Positions 56,401 to 61,655 of a DNA stretch of 64,000 nt are shown here, one piece after another. The notes under the pieces were generated by a model that was given only the letters and a program-made list of their open reading frames with translations, was not told the DNA's origin and did no database searches. The stretch is from Euclidia mi (lineage: Eukaryota > Arthropoda > Insecta > Lepidoptera > Erebidae). A program made the position numbers and the translations under genes. Position 1 is the first letter of the stretch; each line of letters begins with the position of its first letter. The stretch spans positions 1,247,501 through 1,311,500 of the forward strand of contig OX123197.2 in assembly GCA_944739405.2 (NCBI GenBank), given 5' to 3'.

Positions 56401-58290
56401 GCGTGAGACTATAAATAAAAATAAATAAAATAAACAAACTTGTAAGAAGTCTCTACCTTTAGGCGCAGGTATGTTCGACTGTATCCAAAGTCTGCAGGGT
56501 CCGGCCGGATCAGTGGAGTAGAAGTTTTTGACACATTCACTTGCCACCGTGCGACACGCACGAACATCGTTTTGCTAAAAGACAATAAAGGTTTAATGAA
56601 TGCGAAGTGATTAATACAAAGTGGTTTTTAACATATTAAATATGGTAAAGGGTGGCATTTTCCATGTTTTTTAAGTAAACTTTAATTATAATTATACTGT
56701 TTTAGGTAGCGTACTTTCAAAGCACCGAAAACAAATGGGCTACTACGTTGACATACTGCAATAATAATCTTAGTCCCTGACGCAGGCTACAGAATGACTT
56801 TTCTTTAGAGGCGACAATTTAGAAGGCAATTTAGCAAGGTTACACTAACACTAAACAAGTCGTCAAAACGAAGTTAAGTTATACATTCATAGAAATAACT
56901 AACCGTACACAAATACTCATATTTCACCACATCGAGCAAAGCGTTTGGGTGCAGCACATTCTCCTCATACTTCGGTCTAGCGTTGACGTAGCTCTTGGGC
57001 ACGCAGGCTCCCCTCACGATGACCTGTTGTTTGGTACAGCTGCAGGCTTTGCAGCGAACACACACGTTGTTCTCGGCTCGGAAGCCCCGCGCACATCTCA
57101 CGCATTGCACCTCTTTGAGCGGCGAGCCGTCGATGTTTTGTGTCACTGTTGGAATGAAAACGTATCATAAATGTAGTGCTTGAGAACTTTAGTAAATATA
57201 TGTCCATCGGTAATTGAATAGCAACAAAAATACCTATAGGTATTTATTATTTATTACATCACCGTTAGTTTATACATTTGCCAAGTTAAAAATGGGATCA
57301 CTCGACATTGAAACACGTAAATATAATATATCACAGCGCTGACGATTAAAGCCTCTTAATATAATATCTCATTGATTATGAGACTCGTATGATGACAACT
57401 ATCACAAATACAAGAGGACATAAAGGGAGAATAATAAGTTTGGTCATCCAATGTTGGAGTTTCTCCATCATATCAAATTTTATATGCCTTACATAATCGA
57501 GTAACAAACAGAAGAGAAAAATATGCTGACATGTTTGGTATTCACCTACTTATGTGTAGGTATATGAGTTTTGATTCCTCACCACTAATGTAGTCGTTTG
57601 GACACTTTCTACAGGCGAACCTGCCGCCCGCGACCTGACAGCGGCGCGGGACACACGCTGAACCGTCGGAGGACACCACCTCGGTTGCGTTGCACGGCTT
57701 ACAGTGGTTGATGCCGATAGGCACGCTATGCTCCTCGCAGTCACAGCCAACACCTACAAGGAACAACAAATGTAAAAACAAGGACCAGAAAATGTAAGTA
57801 TTACTAAGTTTTTCCGAATTCTCAGTAGCAGCACAGAGTCTGGCAATGTGTTCGGTAACGGCAAAAGGCTCGCCCCCTATTACGTGGCACCTAAAATTCA
57901 GAACATAGTGCCCTTCGGTCTGCTGTATTTAGTGGTCTAACTTAATGAAAACTTACTGTATGAGATGTAGGTACATCCCTGTTTTCTAAAAAAGAAGTTC
58001 ATTCGACAAAATAAAGTCCTTAATCTCACGAAACATAAAACACTGAACACACTCACTGACTCGTAAAGAAGATAAAGAAGGTAGGCCATGGAGGCTCAAT
58101 TAATGGCCAATACATAAAACTCACCATCCTTAGAAGTAACGAGCGAGACATTCACTGGGCACGCTTCACATTTCAGTTGACCAGGCTCGTAGTACTGCCC
58201 AGCTTCACAACTCCCCGGCAATCTCAACTGCGTGGCACCAACAACCACCAACGTCAGAAGCAAATAATAAACTTGATGCTGCTTTTCCAT
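35380..58290 (-). CDS. TMEM67: Meckelin (TMEM67/MKS3) ciliary transition-zone receptor, 19 exons, with an in-frame TGA in exon 14
   Basis: Multipass membrane protein of the MKS module of the ciliary transition zone, partner of tectonic, B9 and TMEM216/231 proteins. Nineteen exons on the minus strand join in one frame with matching phases: signal peptide and Cys-rich repeats (exons 1-3), extracellular beta-rich region (4-9), then the 7TM region (10-14, 19) with the cytoplasmic loop (14-18). Family hallmarks include CPNDYISG, YLCTV...ACRTVASEC, MFFLDWTEYNPPFK, SLAREWSRLQTLRIVQPDF, DYYAHYVHG and ERTVLERLLDVEL. The total is 814 codons plus a short last exon; human meckelin is 995 aa. An in-frame TGA at 38447-38445 would truncate it at residue 616. 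Introns are loaded with SINEs. The real ATG is at 58290. Gene identity is secure; integrity of this allele is not. Confidence 0.9.
35541..35628 (+). mobile_element. Interspersed repeat family G fragment
   Basis: GGCAGACGAGCTGACGGCCC, CACCTGATGGTAAGCGGCAA and GGCGCCCATAGAC are diverged versions of the family G left part. Confidence 0.5.
36053..36262 (+). mobile_element. LINE 3'-terminal coding fragment
   Basis: Broken translation RSVGRSPARWSHDICKVDGS and GWTCEVKN, followed by GTAGACTGCGACATGCTGAT and a GATGAT tail. It is the same C-terminal motif (GRPPARW..D..) as the minus-strand fragment at 45045-45240. Confidence 0.65.
36337..36485 (-). CDS. TMEM67: Meckelin exon 18
   Basis: Acceptor CTTTTAAAG, donor GTAAAA. 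ALDGLSWVASERTVLERLLD then VELTTREAGNTSTLLYDPDD, matching the RLLLERILGMEF...FYNDEG region. 149 nt. Confidence 0.88.
36634..36698 (-). CDS. TMEM67: Meckelin exon 17
   Basis: Acceptor TATTTTCAG, donor GTATGT. 65 nt encoding LGETETRQALLSRFLAAFFE R. Phases agree on both sides. Confidence 0.82.
36845..36879 (-). CDS. TMEM67: Meckelin exon 16 (35-nt microexon)
   Basis: Acceptor TTGTTTCAG, donor GTAAGA. Encodes (R)IVYKQLSLAIP(G). It is needed to connect exons 15 and 17 in phase. Confidence 0.75.
37118..37348 (-). mobile_element. SINE family A, near-full copy in meckelin intron
   Basis: Minus orientation. AGACCCACGCCTGTATCCCC, GAGCGAGCCTATTGCCG and the inverted tRNA-like head ATCCACTGGACCACGGAGGC. 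Confidence 0.8.
37494..37571 (-). CDS. TMEM67: Meckelin exon 15
   Basis: Acceptor ACGTTTTAG, donor GTAAGT. 78 nt encoding NDDSKELRSMAGPLATCRVV and CAPQL. It corresponds to the cytoplasmic loop after the YYxHYVHGR motif (human YYIHGR). Confidence 0.82.
38030..38230 (+). mobile_element. 5S rRNA-derived SINE, copy 1
   Basis: TAAAGTTAAACAACGCTTGC followed by CACTTGGATGGGTGACCAC reproduces the internal control region of 5S rRNA. The downstream part shares GCTACCGTGCTTCAGAGGGC with the copy at 48590-48745 (inverted there). Confidence 0.75.
38293..38516 (-). CDS. TMEM67: Meckelin exon 14, carrying an in-frame TGA
   Basis: Acceptor TTTTCCCAG, donor GTAAGA. Phase 0 reading gives VLNPWQSYLPQSIGYKWAVA TIA, TGA (38447-38445), then WSSYTTLLLARWVSNRLVVS and PNICTNVGLSLLVFQEDYYA HYVHG. 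Residues on both sides align with the same stretch of vertebrate meckelin (SYIAPYS...YAVSAAL and YYIHGR), and the exon phases fit. The stop therefore lies inside homologous sequence, where a Trp, Arg or Leu codon is expected. Confidence 0.85.
39132..39259 (-). CDS. TMEM67: Meckelin exon 13
   Basis: Acceptor TATTTGAAG, donor GTAAGT. 128 nt encoding PYAVDKSSGWRAMSLAREWS and RLQTLRIVQPDFTVTLALLI LH, matching the WRTYFVANEWNEIQTVRKI motif of meckelin and the following TM. Confidence 0.88.
39570..39640 (-). mobile_element. SINE family E fragment
   Basis: TTGTGAACCACACAAAGTGT and GTGTGGGAA match the copy at 46590-46705. Confidence 0.5.
40050..40137 (-). CDS. TMEM67: Meckelin exon 12
   Basis: Acceptor CTTTTTCAG, donor GTGAGT. 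88 nt encoding AMKVAWINFNQCRCDMFFLD WTEYNPPFK, the conserved DVFFIDWE block of meckelin. Confidence 0.9.
40435..40442 (+). repeat. Left 8-bp target duplication of the palindromic element
   Basis: GTATTAAC, identical to 42665-42672. Confidence 0.85.
40443..42664. mobile_element. 2.2-kb foldback (palindromic) DNA element
   Basis: The left end GGTTTATTCCCATCCAGTAA and the right end (its reverse complement) bound a 2,222-bp element. The arms, about 919 bp each (40443-41361 and 41746-42664), are inverted copies with scattered mismatches, and matching points sum to the same value (83107) at the outer and inner ends. The 384-bp spacer (41362-41745) has no meaningful ORF. Arms contain nested smaller palindromes built on TGTTACTCGTTGGG. 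The 8-bp target duplication is hAT/Merlin-like, but no transposase is present, so class is open. It lies in the meckelin intron between exons 11 and 12. Confidence 0.95.
42665..42672 (+). repeat. Right 8-bp target duplication of the palindromic element
   Basis: GTATTAAC, identical to 40435-40442. Confidence 0.85.
43108..43268 (+). mobile_element. SINE family A, 3'-truncated
   Basis: CTTTGTGGTCCAGTGGATAA head, CCCAGTAGCAGCACGGTGTC body, ends at GGCTCGCCCCCTATTAC immediately before meckelin exon 11 donor-side sequence. Confidence 0.75.
43299..43424 (-). CDS. TMEM67: Meckelin exon 11
   Basis: Acceptor CTACCCAG, donor GTAAAA. Exactly 42 codons: ATWFSTLHALAAEAGTLGLT, LPLSRVEEHLIKALIYSAVT LK, matching the TGLYWLIFF...LPMPIQEERF...ALKAL region. 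Confidence 0.88.
43518..43790 (+). mobile_element. SINE family D, full copy
   Basis: tRNA-like head with CGTAGCGAGAGTGTAAGCGA and B box GGGTTCGATCC. Body with TTGGTCTGGGTGTTTCTATG and TTGGGACTGGATGGTGTTTT. Confidence 0.75.
43925..44059 (-). CDS. TMEM67: Meckelin exon 10: first transmembrane segment
   Basis: Acceptor TTATCCAG, donor GTAAGT. 45 codons: IWGGVLASLLALYALVQWRG, VIRRGGLYVSIVPLLAGYVA DALYF, matching [20 protein letters not shown] and the following YYAGDLANVFF. Confidence 0.9.
44060..45626 (-). other. Meckelin intron 9
   Basis: Holds the LINE fragment at 45045-45240 and a partial family F repeat at about 45410-45560 (GGGGACCATAGGGGTGCACT). The rest shows nothing recognisable. Confidence 0.65.
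45045..45240 (-). mobile_element. LINE 3'-terminal coding fragment
   Basis: The minus strand translates to LEWRPRTGLRSRGRPPARWT, DDLVKIAGSGWMWVAQNRSV and WRTIEEAYVQLWTS, the conserved C-terminal end of insect endonuclease-RT LINE proteins. Only this end is present. Confidence 0.8.
45627..45780 (-). CDS. TMEM67: Meckelin exon 9
   Basis: Acceptor TTGCTCCAG, donor GTCAGT. 154 nt encoding IERDRSSLGSLKVHISIETN, YATLSAHADTIVTSLRVVHV and MPEAGVRRGLE, corresponding to the last extracellular part (ITIAYSDID...VSFSVTYEMD). Confidence 0.85.
45849..46045 (+). mobile_element. Helitron-like repeat family F, copy 2
   Basis: Runs from TAATATATAAAATCCTTGCG to GCTGGCTTCCTCTAGTA. It is complementary to 14779-14983 throughout. 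Confidence 0.7.
46383..46498 (-). CDS. TMEM67: Meckelin exon 8
   Basis: Acceptor ATTATTGCAG, donor GTAAGT. 116 nt encoding RGSWLSSKFKRYFILHRSLT and ATTNGTTTVYLKSMVIRI, corresponding to SGKWLLTRRIFLVD...RVIRVATQI. Confidence 0.85.
46590..46705 (-). mobile_element. SINE family E
   Basis: Inverted tRNA-like head (GGGGATCGAACCCACAACAC) with CAATTTGTGAATCACACAAA. Related copies are at 39570 and 53337. Confidence 0.6.
47000..47135 (-). CDS. TMEM67: Meckelin exon 7
   Basis: Acceptor GTTTTTCCAG, donor GTAACT. 136 nt encoding HYCTMNVSGKLSDELNVTVS and PYLYRDGSLIQIPVYPRKPN GYNVQ, aligned with NCEIPISKI...YILAVPVLNLNLQ. Several N-glycosylation sequons (NVS, NVT). Confidence 0.87.
47227..47560 (+). mobile_element. 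SINE family B, copy 1
   Basis: GGTAGTGTTAGCGATTGCGG head, ATAGAAGTTTGGAGTCAGGG and GCACGTTAAGCCGTTGATCC body, GCGCATACACTTGTGCACTA near the end. Shared with 51849-52195 and 55888-56279. Confidence 0.75.
47610..47862 (+). mobile_element. SINE family A, full copy
   Basis: TGCCTCGTTGGTCTCGCGGC head with B box GGTTCGATTCCCGGGTCGGG, AGTAGCAGCACGGAGTCTGG and tail CCTACCCCTTC. Confidence 0.85.
47903..48125 (+). mobile_element. SINE family C, copy 1
   Basis: GCAGCGATATCTGAGTGGAG head, GAGTTTGAATCCACGGCGCG B box region, TCTCGAAAGACATGTGAACT. The inverse of the copy at 50425-50783. Confidence 0.7.
48590..48745 (-). mobile_element. 5S rRNA-derived SINE, copy 2
   Basis: The reverse complement contains GGTTACGATTAGGATGGATG and CAACGCTTGCACAGGTTACG, matching the 5S-like block at 38030. 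The far end matches GAAGCACGGTAGCGATTG-type sequence of copy 1. Confidence 0.65.
48807..48868 (-). mobile_element. Interspersed repeat family G fragment
   Basis: CTTGCTGATTTCAGCATTGC and GCGATCTGTCTGCTCGTTTG match the inverted ends of family G joined by an internal deletion. Confidence 0.5.
50045..50165 (-). mobile_element. SINE family A tail fragment
   Basis: CACGCCTTTATAACCGAAGG, GGTAGGCAGAGGTGTAATAC and TAATAGGGGGCGAGCATATT. Confidence 0.65.
50425..50783 (-). mobile_element. SINE family C, full copy
   Basis: TTTCGAGAACATTATGGAGA, GGATTCGAACCCGGACCCTC (inverted B box) and CACTAGGCTATCGCTGCC. A (CAT)n tail lies at the left end. Confidence 0.75.
51849..52195 (+). mobile_element. SINE family B, copy 2
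   Basis: CTGCCTCTGTGGTCCTGCGG head with B box GGTTCGATTCCCGGTTCGAA. Body and tail as in 47227-47560. Confidence 0.8.
52433..52557 (-). CDS. TMEM67: Meckelin exon 6
   Basis: Acceptor ATTCCTACAG, donor GTAAGT. 125 nt encoding DFLTLAAAVYTSDGGMKFLK and DADEKSSHCYLPAKIRIGQD F, corresponding to LKFVAASYDIRGNFLKW...C in vertebrates. Confidence 0.87.
53117..53190 (-). CDS. TMEM67: Meckelin exon 5
   Basis: Acceptor CTATTTCAG, donor GTAAAC. 74 nt encoding LPPLTVESSLVDKNPGETNL PRGK. The only exon found that joins exons 4 and 6 in phase; similarity to the NLPWLFY region is modest. Confidence 0.75.
53337..53475 (+). mobile_element. SINE family E, plus copy
   Basis: GGCTGCCTCGCCAACTGTGC, GCGTTCGATCTTCACACCAG and ACTTTGTGTGATTTATGTTG. 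Confidence 0.5.
53593..53890 (+). mobile_element. Helitron-like element, copy 3, internally duplicated
   Basis: TACTAATATAATAAAGCGGA start, then two successive diverged versions of the CTAATCTCAGGAACTA...AGGCTATAGGCTATATAA block. Confidence 0.6.
54000..55075 (+). repeat. Tandem array with AAGATGGCGG core, second locus
   Basis: Monomers of about 119 bp arranged as a 238-bp higher-order unit: AATATGGGTATCGCCTTCGA, GGGGAATCCAAATACAACAT, CTATTTCGTGATCAAAGATG, GCGGATGGGAAATCAAAGAT. About 14 exact AAGATGGCGG words. The unit is related to the 99-bp array at 10564-11100 (shared ACATCTATTT, AAGATGGCGGATGGGA, AATATGGGTAT). Confidence 0.92.
55536..55744 (+). mobile_element. Helitron-like element, copy 4 (full)
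   Basis: TACTAATATATAAAGCTGAA to GTAACCGCGGGCATCCTCTA GTA. Confidence 0.7.
55888..56279 (-). mobile_element. SINE family B, minus copy
   Basis: Inverted CGGGAATTGAACCCGAAACC (B box) and CTCGTTAAGCTGTTGG-type body. The left end is GACTTGCCAACTGCGCGGGA. Confidence 0.75.
56290..56425 (+). mobile_element. SINE family A tail
   Basis: GTGCCCGGTACGGCAATAGG, CCCCCTATTACGTGGGACGT, CACCTCTGCCTACCCCTTCG. Confidence 0.75.
56457..56574 (-). CDS. TMEM67: Meckelin exon 4
   Basis: Acceptor TCTTTTAG, donor GTAGAG. 118 nt encoding QNDVRACRTVASECVKNFYS and TDPAGPCRLWIQSNIPAPK, matching the AACW...CQALGNMCVMN...ACGLF cysteine pattern of meckelin. Confidence 0.87.
56904..57145 (-). CDS. TMEM67: Meckelin exon 3: cysteine-rich
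   Basis: Acceptor CCAACAG, donor GTTAGT. 242 nt encoding TQNIDGSPLKEVQCVRCARG, FRAENNVCVRCKACSCTKQQ, VIVRGACVPKSYVNARPKYE and LLDVVKYEYLCT. The RC..C and CSC spacing follows the second half of the meckelin cysteine-rich region. Confidence 0.9.
57583..57753 (-). CDS. TMEM67: Meckelin exon 2: cysteine-rich
   Basis: Acceptor CCTTGTAG, donor GTGAGG. 171 nt encoding VGCDCEEHSVPIGINHCKPC, NATEVVSSDGSACVPRRCQV and GGRFACRKCPNDYISG. Confidence 0.9.
57815..57905 (+). mobile_element. SINE family A fragment
   Basis: GAATTCTCAGTAGCAGCACA and GGCTCGCCCCCTATTACGTG in the first meckelin intron. Confidence 0.65.
58125..58290 (-). CDS. TMEM67: Meckelin exon 1: start codon and signal peptide
   Basis: ATG at 58290; donor GTGAGT after 58125. 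166 nt encoding MEKQHQVYYLLLTLVVVGAT, a cleavable signal peptide, then PGSCEAGQYYEPGQLKCEAC, equivalent to the CDNNQYFDISALSCVPC start of mature meckelin. An in-frame GTG at 58296 is not the likely start. Confidence 0.9.
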
Positions 58291-59344
58291 TGTCACTAGT
58301 TGTCCAACATGAGTTTGTCCGAAGATATCTAAGTTTTATGTGAGTCAACTGGACATGGAGAGACGAAGATCTAGCTCAGTGGTGTGCTATTGGATAGGCC
58401 TATCCGGTAGTGGACTACAACTGGCTGATGATCATGATATGATTTTTTAAGCACATGACTAACGATAATAAGACGAACATTAAAAGCAAGTTGGTATTAA
58501 TTTTGATTTAGCTGCTTAATTGTTTTAAGCATTTGCCGATCTCTCCTTGGCCTAGAGAAAATTAGATGAACCGTGACAAAGAGTTGTTGTATTATTAATA
58601 CCGACCAAAACTTAGCTGTTACTAATATCATGTATACTGTCAGCAGAAACGTGTAAAACTAGGGTTTCTTCTCTCTGATTTAAAGAGAAGTATTATAACA
58701 TATTGTCAGAATAAACTCATCTTCAGTTAATTCAAACTTCCCTCCAACCCATAAATCAGTTCGTCAAGGCTTCATTTTAAATACTGGATACAAAACTAAT
58801 TGCTACTAATTAGATATCTAAGCGACTTCAATTTCACATGTTCATTGAACCACTAGTCGAGTTTTTAAGTTAACCTGTAATGCCAAATATTTCAACACGT
58901 AACAGTACCATTACAGTAATATCAATTCGAACACAATCTCAAATAATTCTACGAAACCAATGTCAGTACAACAACAATTATCGAGTTAATTAATAGCCAC
59001 TATCTTTGTCTGTGATAACGTCATTGATGATGTCACCGACACTTGATCTTGAGTCATTAAATTTTGCTTAATTGGTGGGGACTGGAGACACAATTTGCCG
59101 ATGCTATTGTGTTTACTGAACGTGTTGTTAGACATGTTGCCATGGCAACCGGTGTTGCTAAGGGACGCGACGGTATGGAATTAACAAGGAAAAGGGTTGC
59201 CTGAGTGTTTATTTATGTTTACTCGTATATACATATAGGTGTATAGGGTGCATAGGGTTCCCATCAAAAACTTAGGGTCCCAAGCCAACCTCACCTGCAA
59301 GTGGTGCACCAGCCGATCAACGGACGAGCCTCTGGCAAACAAAA

Positions 59345-59465
59345 TATCCCGATAAACGGCAATAGGCTCGCCACCTATTACGTGGGATCAAAACACTGGC
59401 GAAAAGTGGGCGTTTTATATGCCTCTGCCTACCCCTTCGAGGAAACAGGCGTGAGTCTATGTATG
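59345..59465 (+). mobile_element. SINE family A tail
   Basis: GATAAACGGCAATAGGCTCG, TATTACGTGGGATC, GCCTCTGCCTACCCCTTCGA. Confidence 0.65.
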
Positions 59466-59739
59466 TACATATAAATAAAACATCACTTATGTAGTCATGT
59501 TACCACGTATTTGTTAACTATAGAGATATTAGAGAGCAAATATTATGCTTGCGAAAGGAGCTCAAAGGATCGTCAAACATTTTAATTTATACTCCAATCG
59601 GTAACTGATTATTTAAAAGTTAAGAATATAATTCATTATACTTTCTTTAAACAATACTTGTTATAAAACGAAATGTGCGATACGTCCAGTCTGTCTGTAA
59701 ACTGTAAAACGACTAAATAGATTTTTGTACGCTTATCCC

Positions 59740-59895
59740 CAACAGATATATAATATCTATGTATAATATGTATGTATTTACAAAAAGAAAAATATATAAT
59801 ATGTATGTTTATCCATTGTCTAGTACCCATAGTACAAGCTTCTGCTTAGTTTGGGACTAGATGGTGTTGTGTGAATGTGGTAGAATATTATTAGG
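59740..59895 (+). mobile_element. SINE family D tail
   Basis: CCATTGTCTAGTACCCATAG and GTTTGGGACTAGATGGTGTT as in 43518-43790 and 2262-2452. Confidence 0.6.
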
Positions 59896-60042
59896 TATTA
59901 TTATTAAAGATGGTGTGATTTCTGAGAAAGGCTTTAATTCATGCGGGCGGAAATAGGAATGTATTTTACTTCAGTATTGTAAAACTTTGTTTGAATTGTA
60001 TATGAACACCTGAAATTAGCATTTAGCAATAATATATCTTAT

Positions 60043-60245
60043 ACTAATATATAAAGCTGTAGAGTTTGTTTGTTTGGTTGAACGCGCTAATCTCAGGAAC
60101 TACTGGTCCAATTTGAAAAAGTCTTTCAGTGTTAGATAGCAAATTTATCGAGGAAGGCTATAGGCTATATAAAATTGCGCTATGAGTGACGGGAGTGGAG
60201 CAGTAGCCTTAAATGAGGCGGGTGTAACCGCGGGCATCCTCTAGT
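60043..60245 (+). mobile_element. Helitron-like element, copy 5 (full)
   Basis: TACTAATATATAAAGCTGTA to GTAACCGCGGGCATCCTCTA GTA. Confidence 0.7.
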
Positions 60246-60535
60246 ATATAATAAAACGACGCTCTATCAAAATCTATCAAAATTAAAACTTACAAAAGTC
60301 CACTACAGTGTTATGGTTTAATCATCATGTGATCTGCCTTTCAATTTTAGGTGCGAAGAAGTCTGTTGAGTGTTCTAGTTTGAAGAAAAGTAAGCAGCGT
60401 AGTCTTGAAATATGGCCAGTGTAAGATAAAATGCTCTGTACGTAATATACATTTGCAAAATATAATTGTGTCTGCGAAGCAGCTCTTATCCATCACTCAG
60501 CCATTCGCTTCACTGCTGGGTATAGGCCTCTCTTG

Positions 60536-60693
60536 GGCCTGGTCACGAGATCACGCTAAGCGGCGAGCGGCGCGGTAGGGGCGATGTACATGGCGCGTTT
60601 ATTCTGAGGCGACATCGGTCGCCGCGGTGTAGAAAACCGCGCCATGTACATCGCCGCGTCGCTCGCCGCTTAGACTGACCTCGTGACCAGGCC
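60536..60693. mobile_element. Foldback MITE with about 60-bp CG-rich arms
   Basis: GGCCTGGTCACGAGATCACG, GCGGCGAGCGGCGCGG and CGATGTACATGGCGCG are repeated in inverted order on the right, ending CTCGTGACCAGGCC. The 158-bp element lies in a LINE-like repeat context. Confidence 0.85.
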
Positions 60694-61655
60694 GTTAATG
60701 TGCATCATAATGGCATTGCGAGCATTGGCCGACGCTGGCCAGACTGGTTGGTATAACTTTGATGTCGAGTTTTCTGTCTCTTCCCAAATAGACATGTACT
60801 GTTATTTACTTATGTATTATTTTTGCTTCATGTATTTTTAACCTAATGGAAGGAAAGAGGAACCCATCACGCACCCTCGGATTGACCACCCCAACTATTG
60901 CAATAGAAAAAAGTTGACAATACCGAACTCCTCTAAAAGGATAAGCGATATAAGGTAGGTATGGGTTCCAGGAAGATACCTGACTTGCTGCTTGCCGCTG
61001 TATGCGCCGACTATTCTTCGACACGTGTTTCGCCTCTGCACGAGGCATTCTAAGGAGCGATGGGCAACGACTGAACTGAGATGTATTTTCTTTAGTCACC
61101 TCTTGTGACACCCTCAGGATGAATTGGGGTAGTGATAGGTACCTTGTATTCTTTATCCGTCGGACTCAGATTCTTACTTCATTATATCTGCCGAAAGAAA
61201 TCTACTGCTGGACATAGGCTTGCTTACATCTATAGGAATACGGTACCTACCACACATATACGGGACATCTGAAAAAATAATGCCTAATTTACAAGCTTTT
61301 TGCTAACTTAGCAAAATATTTCTCAAATCAAAAGATCTTGATTAATTATAATTAGTAGCCTAGAACAGCGATCCATTATCGCCTTCACTTAGCATTTTAA
61401 TACGACGTCAGATGATTGAACGCCATTTCTAACAATTATTCATTGCGCAAATTCTTTTACTTCCATTATAACTGCATTAACGGTGTGCATCTATCAAAAT
61501 TTACCTAAACACAAATGTCTGCGAAGCATAGAATGTGTCATTTAAAACAAAAGATGATTTATGTCGTCTGAACGTCAAACGTAAATAACTTAAAATCTAA
61601 ATTACAAATCAGCTCACTGTGTACGAAAGTCTTGTAAAAACTGGTTGCTTCTAAA

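Larger units (their letters stand above)
53191..56456 (-). other. Meckelin intron 4 (3.3 kb)
   Basis: Filled with a SINE-E copy, two Helitron-like copies, the AAGATGGCGG array, a SINE-B copy and a SINE-A tail. About 55080-55500 is AT-rich with nothing recognised. Confidence 0.75.
58297..61655. other. Intergenic region between meckelin and the ionotropic receptor
   Basis: The two genes are divergent, so both promoters should lie here. It holds a SINE-A tail (59345), a SINE-D tail (59740), a Helitron-like copy (60043) and a foldback element (60536). No further gene or convincing core promoter was identified. Confidence 0.65.
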
